From Phoronis australis (lineage: Eukaryota > Phoronida > Phoronidae), in NCBI GenBank assembly GCA_002633005.1, contig NMRA01000519.1:229419-293418 (forward strand): DNA of 64,000 bases. The letters are read 5' to 3'. The stretch's first letter is position 1. Every line of letters begins with the position of its first letter. The translations under genes were made by a program, and so were the position numbers. The notes under the pieces were generated by a model. The model was not told where the DNA came from. It saw nothing but the letters and a program-made list of their open reading frames with translations, and did no database searches. This document shows positions 40,201 to 55,200 of this stretch, one piece after another.

Positions 40201-43200
40201 AGCCAATACATCAGGTTTGACTTATAACAGATTCAGTGTTGGCTAACCGACTGGCGTCTCACTCAATTGGCCGACTTTTTCAGAATCAATACGAAAGGGT
40301 AACTTTTCTGATTCGAAAGAGTAGGCCTCCTTGGACCAATTAGTAGTTATTCCATCCACAGTTTCAACAAGCATAATTAGCAAGTCAACATTACCTTGCA
40401 GTATCAAAAAAACTAAACTGTTCCATCCCCAAATTAGAATTAAGACATATGTTTTTTTCCAAGATCGCACTGCACGGGGCTTTATTTTACAATTCATCTC
40501 TGGGCCTTGGAAAATTCCATTTTGGAAGGAGTATTATTTCGTTCTGTGCGCAATTGAGAAAATTAAAATGGGAATAACCTCACAAAATTTGTTTACATAT
40601 TCCCATAACAAATATTGGTTACAAATTCAAAAACTGTCTTGTCTCAAAAAGGAACTAAAATTGGTTTCCATTTTCATAAGGTTTTAGAGTATCACTTGAC
40701 TACATTTCTTACCTCAACCGATATTGGTAGGTTCTCCACTACTGCTTGGCTAAGCTGGAGCCAACATTTTTCCTGCAAACAAAGAAACCAACATTACACT
40801 GTGCTGGAAACCATCTTTATTGAATAAGAAGTTGATCAAACCGTCCTAACCCCTCCTTTCCGCTCGAAGTGCACAGCCATTTCTACAACATCATTCTTTT
40901 CTCATGCGTACAAGTCATTACACCCAGGCTGCATGTCTTTTCTAAGCCTTGGTACAAAATACAGCTTTGCACCAATGTGGGTAAAAAAGTGGTAAGATAA
41001 AATCTGACACAAAATTAGTGTCATAACAAACTACGGTCTTCCTTGAGTAAACTAAATTATTCAACGGTGTTGGAAAAAATGGCGTTTTACCATTATTCTG
41101 CTGCTAAAGTTGTGGAGTGATCTTAGCGACGGCTTTCGGTGCCATGAAATATTGTGTCACCTATTGGCCAGTATCTTTTTTCGCCGATTCTTCAATCTAC
41201 TGTTCTTCTTTCACGAGGTTGCGTACACGTCACAACAAATTATCAAAACTGGTTTCACTTCATTATAAGTTTTTAGAATTTTGATACCGAAAAATCGAAT
41301 TTCAGAAGAAATTTTGCTGCTGCCAAGCTATCATCTCATTTAGGAAATGGTGCGTGCGCGTGATACAAGCGTACTGTTTTCAAAACGATGACATACTTTT
41401 CATTGTTAGAAAAGGCGGAGAGTAACGCAAGAAAATGACGTTTATTGAATTGTTTTTCACTTAAACAGCTGTAACGAGCAAGGTGAGTGTCGGTTGATTC
41501 CCAGATTTTGCATGCACCCCGTCCGGTCTTTAGCTTTACACACTGATACAAGTTTCACAGCAAGGTGACGAGCAAAACTACCCTGGCTGTGTGTAGTTTC
41601 GGGGTCTATGGAAGAAATACACACAGTGGTACCTAGCTGTATTTTAACAACAGTCTTCATACAGCTAGCTGGTTGGCTACTCTTTTCTCTACTGTGCACC
41701 CCCTCTTGGTTTGTTAGGGAAGTAAGCTTTCTTTCAGCAGGTCAAGCAGATGCAAGATCTTGTCGACCATTGGGGTTCAACAATACCAACCTTGGTGGAG
41801 AGGGGTACCTGAGAGTTTTCACTCTCATCAACAAGCATGGCCTTCGACCAGTGGGCAAGTTATGCCTGTTGGAGTACGTTATTTTAAAGGTTAGGTTACA
41901 GGAATGACTGTATACAAAATGTAATAGAAAAAAGAATGACACAATTAGTTAGCAAGCTTCCATTAACAGTATTGAGAACTAAACCCAAATGTGTGCTGGG
42001 TTCTCCACTTGCCAAAAATCAAATGAGAGTAACTATATAGCTGAAAGTCCAAATGGGAGTAAGTGTGTGAGTCTGGTCACCTAACCCAAGACAACTTTGG
42101 AAACCAATAGCTCATTTAATGCATTCTGATGCAACTTTATCTATTTCACTAATCTGAATGCAGTAAAGGATAGCAAACGAAGATTTTGAATGAGACTAGC
42201 AGGATATAAAGGCTCCAAATATTAGCTAGCAAAACACATTTAAAAAGGATATGTAAAAGATGGCATCAGTAGGGCTAGTCAGTGTGCAAAATTAACCCAT
42301 GTTGAGAGTAAAGAGGATGCTGTGCCCTGATTAAGCACCCCTGTAGAGAACCCTGGGAATGGCGAGGGATTAAATGTTAAATGTTAAAATAGACAACTAT
42401 CACATGAACTTTCCAGGGAGAGGTCAAGAAGAGTTATAGAGTTACACTCTGTTCACATCAAAGCTATTATAACTTAAAAAACAGATTAAAAATGTTATAA
42501 CTCTCACTCTGAACACTTTCAAACCATTTTCAAAAGTTGTAACAATTACTTTAACATGGTTATAACCCAGGTTTAGAGAGAAGTTGTAACTCGGTGTGAT
42601 CACGGCAGTTGCAAAAGTTGTAGCTCAGTAGGTGGCGCCGCTGTCAAATTTCAAAGGAAATGGTGTACCAAGGCCACACAAACTGGGTTGAATGGGAAAG
42701 CAATTATAGTACAGATGACTGGCAACTAAAACCACAAACTACAGTTGAAACATTCAGAGTGAACAGTAATGATTACACTGCAACAAAACTATAGAGAGTT
42801 ACAATCCAGTTTAACACAGCTTAACAAGGGTGAATACCACCCAGTCTCTAATGCTCAATGACCTGGAATACCACTGATGATTTGATAGATCCACATATGA
42901 GAGTGAATCAAAGGCGGAAAAGGTGCCACAAAAATCATCCATGCTCCCCCGAATTTATACTAGGTTTCAGCTAATCATAAACTAAAAAGGTCTGAGAAAA
43001 TAGTGACTTGTCAAAAGACAAAACTATTGATTATGGGAAGATCTCAATAACAGGTAAAAATCAAAAATTGTATGACGTGTGATCGATCATTGAAATCTCC
43101 TGAATTCAGTATATCCGCAAATGGCATCGGACCATTACATACTAGAGAGTTAGTTAACTGTTAAGTCACGACATAGAAGTAAAAGAACTCATTAGAAAGA

Positions 43201-46200
43201 CATCAAGCAAATTAAAATTTGCTAAAAAATGACATGGTATCACAAGGACAGTTTCACTCTACCAAGAAAGTAATATATATTACAGTCTAGGATCATTATG
43301 ATCTCAATTTACAAGTACTTGAACAGGCTAAACAGGTGAGACAATGCAGTTGCAGACGGAGGTGCTTATCAACAAGTCCGTGTACTTAGCACAATATCTA
43401 AAAACTATAGTTTTTTAACTCAGTAAAAGTTTGCATTTTCTGAAAGTAGAAAGACTATAAAACAACAGGCATTACCAAACTTCATTTGATATAAATGATT
43501 AAGAAGAAATCTCATAATATTTGTAACAGTTTTCTAAAGTAGCAACTTTCGAGTTTTCTTCATGAAAGACACCAAGAGTGGAACAATGAAGATGAGTGTA
43601 CAAGTCATGCTATGTGAAAGTTTCACATGAACACTGGTTAGTCATTTCTGGTATCATGTTGTGAAGACAGACAAATTTGGGCATTTTATTGGGTTCCGAC
43701 ATAACCAGTTTCTAAGATCCCTTTTATCACAAACAAGTACCAATCAATCATGAACAAGAAAACCCTGTTACAGTCTAACGACTGTCTGCGAATAAGGAAT
43801 TGTGACTTAGAGCAGCATTTCCTAATTAAAACAGCAAAACCATTGGCAGCATGAATGATCCTCCATTAGTTGTCAGTATTAAAGGTGTAAGGCCCTCAGC
43901 TTGCTGATCTTTATCAAGTGGTTTACGATGGAATAAACATAATGTTGACACTCTATCACCGCAGACAGCATCCCCATGCATCAAACCGGCAACTCGACTC
44001 ATATTTCTGCAAAAGCTTATAACTGAAGAAAGTCTCTTAAACATTCAGTTTCTCTATAAACTTTTCATAGTTAGGTTCATCTAGTCTATTCATACAAGAA
44101 GGCAAAGTGAATTAAGTTATCCTAACTGCAAAAAAGATGTAACATTTTGCAGCTGTCTTGAGACTGAAGTTAAATAGAGAAACAAAATTATTTGAATCCC
44201 ACGAGAATGTGACACAAGGAAAAGGTCTTAACCTTTCAGATCTACACAAGTATCATTTTTACGTTTTATCTTGCACAACCTATGCATAACCTTAACTCAA
44301 GCCAAAATGTTGAGGCCAAGAATACAGGAAAAAACAGAGGACTTGAAGCTGTAAACAAAGGAGACAACATTCCAACTGAAGTCACATGACCTCTTGAATA
44401 ATGTCCTGTACAGTAGTTTTCAAAAAAACTTATATAGATTTAGTTAAAATTTTGGTAAAATTCATCACATTGTATCGAAATCATAGGGAAGTTCCTAACA
44501 GAAAACAGATGAAACCTAACATTAAATCATTCAGAAATTACCTGAAAATTTGCTTTTGGAATTTCTGCCATGAAGACAAAATAACATTGTCAACTTTTTG
44601 AAACTTACTGTATTAATACAAACACCTATGCAGAGTACAATAGAACCATTATAGTACACTCTGACTGTTCCCCACCAACAGAGCTGACTAGCTGCTGAAG
44701 ACACAGAGGACAACAGACAAGAGAAATGGAAGCACCAGAAGATATGATGAGTTTACAAACATTGTTTGATCCAGACTACAAGGACATGTTTATCAACATA
44801 AGTGAAATAACATTTGAAGACTATGCATATCCAACCACCGACACACAAATGACAGAAATGATCACCAGCTGGATAGTACAACCCATTCTTGTCACCACTG
44901 GAATTGTGGGTAATGTCCTTAATGTGCTAGTGTTGTCTCGTCAGTCCATGGCATCGCCTACCACTCTGTTTCTTCGTGCACTGGCTGTGTCAGACATACT
45001 CTTGATGGTATGCATGATACCACAGTGCCTGAATATCTTCCATGCCGTCCAACAATGGACAGCTTACCAGGAATTCTACAAGTATTACCTCATTGGCAGG
45101 TAGGTTAGCGAGTGCCTCCTACTGGGAAAATTTTAAACAATATGAAGGAAAAACTTGTCGAGCTTAAAGAGCTTATTAAAATCACAAATTTTATACCAAA
45201 AACACAAAAAAGTCATACCACTTGATCAATGGCAAACTAGAACACCCTCAATCACTATCTGACAATATGTAACTTAGAAAGGTGATCTAGAGTTGCAAGC
45301 CTTTATTGGCCGACACACATTGCATAGAGTCAGGACTACCAATCGCAGAATTACAGTCATCCTCCACAGTATTAATGTGAAAAAGCATCAGATATTGCTG
45401 CTCGCTTTCTCGCCGTTTATGGTGTAATAAAGAATGGCAAGTCGTTGCATTTATTTTGTGGTGGTTGTGACAACTTAGTATTTGACTGTACTGTCAGTGG
45501 TTCTTTTCACTTTACCGTTGAAATCTGAGAAACATGGACATGACACACTGGGGCTGGTGGGTACATTCACACGTCACACTCACGTCCATGGAGCTAAGAA
45601 ACTTTCAGTTGAAGTTGCACTTTTCATCTATTCCCACTTTCTTGGGATATTGAAATCAATTATGGTATGCAGTGTAAATGAATGTTTAATGGTGATGACA
45701 ATGGAATCACTGGTCAAAACAAGGTAAATAGTAGTTTTAAGCAGCACTTTAACTTTATTTTTACATATAAATGTGACTGAAGGTAACTTTTCAACTTTCC
45801 TGAATTTTTTCCAACATTTCACTGGTCGCAAATTCTTACATAACTACTCTTAGCATTTCTTTGAAGCATTACTTAATATATGCCAAACATGTGAGTAGTA
45901 TGATACGGCTTCCATTGATTTCAATTTAACGACAATAGATTATCGTCCACTTTTTGACCACTTGATTTTCCAGCATTGAACCAACAGGATCAAGAGCTTA
46001 TCATTTTGTATTTACTCACCGTTGCACTTGGGAGCATTTTTATTTCGTTTTTATCTCCCACAAACACAAAGTATAATGTAACTGCACGTCACACCATAAA
46101 AACTTTTTACTTGTACTGGGATACTGATATTAAAAGTTGTGTAGGCCAAACACAAGATAAAATCATTAATAAAGTTGTGTAGGCCAAACACAAGATAAAA

Positions 46201-49200
46201 TCATTAATAAAGTTATGTAGGCCAAACACAAGATAAAATCATTAATAAAGTTGTGTAGGCCAAACACAAGATAAAATCATTAATTTAAAGAAGTAGTGCA
46301 AGCCAGGAAAACCTAGAAGACAGATTGATATACACTAAACTGGCCACCACATAGCTGAATGACTGACCCCCTCCTTCTCAACACACACAAGTAGGCACAC
46401 AGCTGGCTAGACTAGTATCTAGAGGGTCGATTCTATCAATTATCAGATGACAGCTCACGAAATGGCGACGAGTAATCTAGCCACAATAGCCATCCCAACA
46501 AGGGAACATCATGAGCAATCTCATTGCCGTCAGTCATCTTTTACTTATTTTTAAAATTCCGTGTTGATGTCTGCCAGGTAACGGTAACACCTTGATCAAC
46601 TCACTTGCCATGTATACTGCGTTAGTGCTAGACAGTAATAAATGTACATCACTGACACTAAACACAGTGCAGTTGTCTTAATATTATACTTCTTATAAGA
46701 CACTTAAGATAATTAATTATGTACAGAATAACAACAGATAAATGTTTTATGTATTCTCTACAGCCTTTTTTATTGTAAAAGTAATGACACCTATACACCT
46801 ATCACGCTAGTCAACTCATATGACTTACCAAATGAGGAAGTTCATAGTCACGAGCTTGACTTTACTTTCGGCTAGCAGGATGTCAGCTAAAATAAGGCTA
46901 CCAACTCACCAATGAACATTTTCATTTACAATGTAATTCATCACCTAGTTTATCTTTCTCTTTGTTATTTCAATTGATTTTACTATAAAAAGTACACCAA
47001 AATAGCCTTCATTCAAAATCAACCAGCTTCAAATGTTACTCGCATCAAAAATGTTTGATAGAGAAGAGGATTTTCATCAGCTAGCATCTGCTCACACTTC
47101 ACATGTTTTATATTTTCAAAATTGTGTTCATCTCTTTTTCCTCTGTAGGTATTTTGTCGGAAACGTTTTAGTGACGTGTATAAGCTGGCTAACCATTGCT
47201 ATTACGGTAGAACGTTTCATTGCCATACGCTACATTCTGAAGGTCAAGGTCATCTGCACGGCAAAGCGAATCAAGATCACCATAGCTGTAATTTGTCTAT
47301 TGTCCTTAGTGCTTGAATTCTCAAAGCTTTTTGAGTTCGCTACTGACTTGTCTTCAAAGAAACAACTTTTTACTACCCTCGACGAAAATGAGATATACGT
47401 GGACGTGTCTTATATCAGCCATATGGTTCTAGCTGTATGGATCCCTATGATGTTTCTTATCATCACCAACGTCTCGTTGGTTTACCACTTGGTGCGTCAC
47501 AAGAACAGTCTCATAATGTTGAGAATACAACTGAGACGTCAAGCAAAAGAGATGCGGCGTGTCACTCACATCGTCATAGCAATGGTTGCCGTGTTCATCA
47601 TCTGCAACTTCCTGGAAGTGGTATTGACAGTTGCGGTTGTCATGAATGGTCGCCCGGAAACCTTACTACACCACTCTGTTTACCCACACTTGAAACATGT
47701 CAGCAATACCATGGTGATACTGAACTCTGCCATCAACTTCATTTTGTACTGTATGATCAGCAGGAAGTTTCGCATGGAGCTTGTTAAGATGGTCGCATAT
47801 CGTAAACGACCAACAAAGAGAAGCAGTAGCTCAAGCACAAGCACCTTGATGATGCAGAAGACATCGACAGAAGACTCAAAGATGATTGATGTGTTCCTTA
47901 GCAACAACAATGAATGCAAGGAAACCCAGGTCTAGACACTTCTGAACATAAAAAATATTATAATGAAAATAATCTAATCTTGAGATTAAGAATCCGCTGC
48001 TCTACTGACAATAAGATTCTACAGTTTGACATGTAATAATGAAGATGTGGATTTGGGGTTAGAGTTTGTTGCCCAACGTTTGTCTTGAGAATTTTATTTT
48101 GCAAAACTTATATGCGCATGTCATAAGTATTGTTTCACCCTACATGTTAAGTCTGCGACCATCATACAACATGTACGAAGGCTAATAACTCTAACACACT
48201 CATTTATAACTGTTTTACATCACAATTATATAGTATAGTACATATATATGCACTCCCATGTTTGGGTAAGATGTCTCCTATCTGCTTGGATTTCTGTAAC
48301 CAACCGGTGGTCCTGATAGCTCAGTGGACTAGAGTATGCGTCAGCACAGTCAGCAGAAAGTACTGGTTTCCAGTCACAGCCGGGACAGAGATCTTTTCAG
48401 ACATAACTCTAGGTCATGTGATGTGACCAAGACATGGTGAGGATGAAGTCTTAGTAATTTTTACTGATACCATATTAACATGACAATTATATGATTGGGC
48501 ATATTATGCATTATAATCATGTCACAGCACAGCACATGTAAAACTAATTCAAAGACACACAAAATTCAGTAAATTGCAGATAATTAAAGTACCTCCTCTG
48601 CAGTAATTACAACTTGTAAAAATTGAAGGTATCCATTTTCAAACTTTGTATTCATGGCGTTGACTTGAAAGCTCACAGAAGTCGACGATGTAACTGCTTT
48701 GCAGTCAGAATCTTATCAAGAAAACCCAGAATCAATTTGTTAATGAGAAGCATAGAACCAAGTCTCATCCCAGAAAAGGAAAAGAAAGATTCAACAAGGT
48801 CAAATTCAATTTACATCACTTTCAGAAAAGCAGCATAACATGTGCAATAATTTGACTTGAGAGAAAATGAACAACCCATGTAAACAGAATACTTACATCA
48901 TAAAGAAGACAGAACACTGTTCAATTATCAAGTGATAACTGTTTCTTCCAAAGTACAGTTGAGCACCTTACTTCCATGGCATGAGAAACAAAGAATAAAC
49001 TACGGTACGTACCATGAACCAAAAAATAGTTCATTGCAGCAACTCTTTTTACTTGAATTTAAATGTGTCTGTGACATTCAGGGACAGTGTTGGCTAGGCA
49101 GGCTTTTCTCAGTTAAAAAGCTGACATGTTATAATTATTGATTTTCTAAGGATAGTTACACTAAAAGTGTGTAAACAATATCATTATATTGATTTTCTAA

Positions 49201-52200
49201 GGATATGTTACACTAAAAGTGTGTAAACAACATTATTATATTTCTGTCATTACTTGGTAAACAGGTCCACATAACAACTTTTGCGAAATTTAGATGTTCA
49301 AGTCACAAATTAATGATCAAACTGGATAGACATGTTAATGTACCCCGTTACTCTCATATATGTCAAATGTGTGACTTAAATGAAATAGAAGATGAGAAAC
49401 ATTTCTTGTTAAAATGCCCATTTTACTCGGATTTAAGAATTATGTACTGTATTTCTGTCGAAAATCATCTTTTAGCTTCCATGCTTATTAAGCTCATGAA
49501 TACAAGTGATGTGAATAGTCTTAGAAATATAACTTGGTCTGCAGATTTCTATTTAATGCTTACTTAAGGCATGATTCTTCTGAGTAACATGAGGTGTCAT
49601 TTGGTTGTATTTGAATGTATATGGGCCAGTGGCTTTTGTGCTATTAAAATAAACTAATTAAAGTTTATTGGCTATTTATTGATATTCAGTGTTATAGTTA
49701 TGCTTATCTAAGATGTCTGCCAACCTGGAAAAAGATGGCAGATCTAGAATGTCATAAGAGGGGCACTCATGCACAATTTTGACAGGAAAAATGCTGCAAA
49801 AGCCAACAGCGGATAGGTCATGTCCGTAGTTGGGGCAGCTCCACTGCCCCCCCCCCCCATGAATCTGGCGATGAGCAAAGTAACTAATTCACAAACAAAC
49901 CAAGACACATTTTAAAGTCTCAACTTTGCTCATTTAGTAATTAGATGACAAGATTCCAACACCATGTAGGATACATAAACAACCTACTCTCCACAGAACC
50001 CACTTGAACCAATCAAGAATGAAAAAATTAGTGACCCATAGCACACTGAAATACTGTTGCTTCATAATGGGTCTTGGTGTCAAGTGTATTTCACGTATAT
50101 TCAGCCCATGGCACTAGATTGCATTCACATACCTCAAACTGTTCAACGTCTTGCCAAGACCAATAGTCTAGTTCGTATTCTTCTCCTACACCAGTAGAAA
50201 CAGGCACCTTAAGAGACAGGATCACGTGACGACCTTCCTTGTGAGTTACTAGAACGTCTCTCACAATGGATTTGGTGAACATTTCAACAGCCTGAAATGA
50301 CACAGTGACTGCAGATTTATTGTTTTAAAACATGGAAAAAGACAAAGACGAATATTTGAAGCAGTTGCTTTATCTTAAATGTCCAGTCCACAGGCACCAA
50401 GAAGATAAGTGCGAAAGTGGCTGCATGCACAAACGTAGGAAGAAAGCTTGAAACGATTTGCTGCACAATTGTGTTACCAGTTGCACTCACACATTCACAG
50501 TGATTTGATTCCTAAATACACTACGGAATGTGACAGTCCTTTCGGTGACATTTCATCTTGTATCCATGACGAGAGGATCCTGCCTGTGACATGACAGCCA
50601 ATACTTATCTGCCACATGTAAACTAAAAGTGCTTCACATTATACACAGACTGCAGGACCCTTGTAATTTTATGTAGTCCCAGTCACCCTCTCTGCACTGA
50701 CCAACCCCTTGGGATGACTATTCAGCCCCTTTGAAGTCAAAGTACTCCGGTTATCCCGTTTGAAACTGACCTATTTCACCCACACCGACACTGACAAACA
50801 CAACCTTGCAGAATGACAATTGGAAAGAAGCTTTACGACTAAGAAAAAGTCAACCTGTTGAACATCTTCTCCTTCAATGACGTACTCCACAGAAATGTCC
50901 AGTTTGAGCAAGCTTGTGTAGAAGCAGCCATAAAATAGGCATGGGCCAATCAAGGCTGGGAACAATTCAACCTGAAATGTAAATACATGTCATTGAGTCA
51001 ATCAAGACAGAGAGCAATTTATTCCACCAGAGCTGTAAATTACTTTAGCTAAAACTGGACACAATGATTAAAGCATTCAAGGCCCCTCTGAAACTTGACC
51101 TAAAATTTGTAGAGATTTAATTCTAATTGATAATTCCTACTCGCCCGATGTATTTGCAAGTATGACATCTTTCTATAAGAAAATAATTGTTGCGAGTACA
51201 GGAAACTTTTTGAATCAATCTTGTTTGTGGTTTAATAATAACTTGGGGATCTGAGACAGAAGTGTTTTTTATAAGTCTTGGTTTGCAAAACGCTTAATCT
51301 TTATTAGAGATATGTATACCTCTGATGGCGTCTTCGTTAGTTTAGACCATATGATAAATTGGTTCGATGTAAAAACCAACTTTGTATAATATAATGGACA
51401 GGTGTTGTTTCTATTCTAAGAATGTTTCAAAAAAGTCTATTTCAAAGTAATTTTAAAAGACATTGTTAATGTCTATTCTCCTTGAATGTCTTTAGCAATT
51501 ACTCACTTATGGAAAGACGTGAAGGGTTGTATTTGTTTTATCTTTAACAACAATAAGAAACCTTCTAAGTCAGAGTGTAAATGGGAAATAAAAGTTACAA
51601 GATTGTTTAGATTGGAAGAAAATATACGTATTGCCCTATGAAATTACAAAGGATCCAAACATTAGATGGTTCCAATTTAGAATATTACACAGGATTATTG
51701 CTGAGCAACAATTTTTTAGTCAAAATTCAAATTCGAGATTCTAATTTATGTTCCTTTTGTAATAAAGCTCCAGAGACGCTGTCACACCATTTTTGGGAAT
51801 GTCGCCCTGTACAAGATTTTTGGAAGGAATTCAGAAAACTACTTCAAAAACATCTCATTCAGCTTCCCAACTGTCTCTCTTACAAACGTGTTATTCTTGG
51901 ACTTAATGAGACACATTATTTTCTATTTAACATTTTGATGTTACTAGCCAAACAATACATTTACAAGGAGAGATGCCACAAAAATATACCTAATATTCAC
52001 AAGTTTGTTACATATGAGTACTGAAAAATTAATTGCATTGTTCACTCCATGTAGCAGTTGTTTACTTTATACGAGATATGAGAATGGTCTCTCCTGAGGT
52101 GTGCATGTGTGAATGAATGGATGTACTTGTTTGTTAAGTTTTTGTACTGGTTATCAATAATAATAAATATCTGAAAAAATAGAGATTTAGTTTTCCAGGA

Positions 52201-55200
52201 AGTGGAATATAATGAAGTTTTGTGGGTTTTTATCATTCCATCTAAGTCTACAACTCGATGTCAGGTTAGGCAAAAATCTGACTTCCTGATAAAGTTATGC
52301 AGAACCTTGTGGAAAAGTCAGTGTGTAAAGTCAAATAGCTACAAAATAAAAACTACACATTTTACTCAGTCTGTAAAAATTATTTTCTGAAAGTAGAAGA
52401 CCTGACTATACAATGTTCAGACCTAATTAACAAGGTTCAACAGGTGAGTGTATTACCAGAATTAATGACGGGGCTTTGTATCGATATTTTACAAAGTGAC
52501 TGTGTGCGAGAAAATTCCAACAAAAGGCCTCCTGTGAAGTAAGTTAGGGACAAAATGATATTTCTACAAATAATTTTGGGTGTGCAAAATGAGATGAGTG
52601 TGCTAAATAAGTGGAGAATTTACATACTTTATAATTAGCTGGACATTCTACAAGCTCCAGAGGCAGCGGTGCACTAAGCACAAGGTTACATAACTCATGC
52701 AGCTTAGTTGGCTCAACAGACTTCACAATGGATGGTAAACCCCAGACAAAATCACATCCAAGTGGCGTACACATCTGAGGTGATACCTCATTACATGGAC
52801 GGTCTGAAAGTACAGAAATTTAAATGAAAATTACAGATTCTAGTAAAACAGGCAAAACCAATGAAAATCTCTAGATTTAAGACAATTAATGTCATTTCAT
52901 TGCAAAACTTCTCAAGCTGAATGTAACATTGACAGCTAAAGTGCAACTTAACACAAGAAAACTGTAAAATACCACAGAAGAGGATGGATACAACACCACA
53001 CACATTTTAACATGTCTCATCTTCAGTGTCAGAAAGAAACACATGTCGTGAAAGCTTTGAAGGCGATCTGAATCATGGCGAGAGATGTTAAATGTGGAGA
53101 CAGGAGTTTTGTGCGCAGACATTTCGCATCGTGCACATAGACTTGACTTCGACATGTGTGCACAACCCAACTCAAATTTAACACTCTTAATTATTTGGTG
53201 AAAGGGCATCGCATTAGCCATCACACACTGGACCAACCATGCTTCAATACACCAGGTCAAAGGCACTATCATGAAGGTTCTAGCGAATTGAGGGTGTTTT
53301 AGAAAAGTCGCAAACCCAGTCATTTATGCAACACGGCATGTTCTTAGTACAGTGAAAATGTTTCAACTAACATTAAGGTGATAACTTTTCATATCCCAAC
53401 GTAATGATCCCCTTCTCAAGTCATGTTAATGAACTATGTGCAAAATGAAATCAAAGTTACAGTCGCCTTAACTAAGGCCAGACCTACGACCTTTGATAAA
53501 ACAGGCCTCCTATTTCTTTATGTTTCAGACAAAATTACTAAACGCAATCTGTTATCAAATTAATTATCACAATTTTGAGTCTCAAAAAAAATGTAACTAA
53601 ACAAAGAGCAAAAGTCAATAATAAATAAGTTCCGGAATAAAAACGAAAAATTTAGAAGTAAGGAATTTAATAAGATTTGGCTTGATTAAAGGGACTCTTA
53701 GTCCTTTCTACTTATGGTTCACTCAATGAAAACCATAATTAACCCTAACAAATTGAAATCAAAATTTTCTTACCAAGACGACTTCAATAGAAATTGAGAG
53801 ATCTCATGGGATTGATATGGAACAACTCATTTTGAAAGGGATTTCCGACAATTCTGCCAAAATTAATGTTTTTGGCATTCTTCTTCTATACCAAAGCCTT
53901 GAATGATTGGTCGGGAATGGGAATAATTTCTCTGTGTCATATTTTGTGTATAATGGCAGTGGACAAGAGGACATGACTTTGTGCCAACACTGCGTACAGT
54001 TAACAGTATGTCTATCAGCATCAGCTATGAATGACAGCACCTCTAACAACATTACCTATGATTGACAGCACGTCGGTCGTTGACAGGGTGTACATATGAA
54101 ATCTGAAAAGATATCTTGCAATACATTCGCAAGTTGAAACACAGAAATTATAAACTAAGTTAGAAATTGATTAGCATAGCGCAATAACTTATTATAAAAC
54201 AGTAAATATCCTTTAAACCGAGATACAACATAGCAGAAAAGTAGAACTTTATTCGTCCACAAAATTCCTTAACAAGAAATTCATTGATTACTAAGTGCCA
54301 TATAGTTGCCATAGTTATCCCCTTAGTAAAAACTGTACAGTAGTACTTTCAGTAATCCTTGAGCCTTAGCAAAATGTCAATGTCAGTTAATCTTAGGGCA
54401 AATTTTAGCTTTTTCTTGATGCCATTTCAGTCTAAACAATGAATTCAGTAAAAAGGATGATTAAGATAGAATGATTTTACTGTTGGCCAACCAATCCATC
54501 ATTATGCAAACTTGCATGATCCAGACAAAAGTTGCCATGACAACAATGCAAAATAAGTATCAAAAATTCATTCTACTCGACACAAAACAGTCTTTTATCC
54601 CGAGAACTTAACTGCTAAGAATGGAGACTTCAACATTCCGTGAAAAATTGGCTTTTGTAGCCGTGGGAATAAAACAAATAGAGAGCTGCATTTCGCCCTC
54701 TTCAGCTGGCTACAAAGGAAAAATTGATAAGGGCCTTTACTAGCATAAAATCAGCCTCACTCTCATAATATTCCTTACTGTCATAGGACTCTATTTGCGT
54801 GACCAACAAGAACACTGAACCATCACCGACTCATGACCAACCTAAAATTGCGAATTCGAAAATAGCACATTGCCTGAAGTTGGTCACGGAAATGGAGTCC
54901 TTTCAAATTACAGAATATTATTAACCGATGTGTATTATAATTCATACACTGGTGCATGTATAACAGAAACTACGAAGATTTCAGACGGACTTACCTAGCT
55001 AAAACTTTACGTTGCGGGAATCACAACTGCCCCCTTGTATGGGAATATTATGAGACCGACTTTATGAGAGTATGAGACCTAACTTAGTTATCGTATTTCA
55101 GCCAACAGAACAGTTCGAAATACAGCTATAACATAATTTACTCAGATTTATCGCCTATAGTGCACACTTGAGCAGCATATTACCTTTCACTTTTAATTCT

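Noticed and set aside
42621-42700. TAGCTCAGTAGGTGG resembles a tRNA A box, with GGTTGAATGGG downstream
   Set aside because: The B-box-like sequence lacks the core CGA, the spacing is too long, and no cloverleaf can be drawn.
47101-47148. Extending the second GPCR exon upstream to ATG 47033, which would add a Cys before TM3
   Set aside because: The stretch TCTCTTTTTCCTCTGTAG is a polypyrimidine tract plus acceptor, and the phase joins exactly to the first exon ending at 45099.
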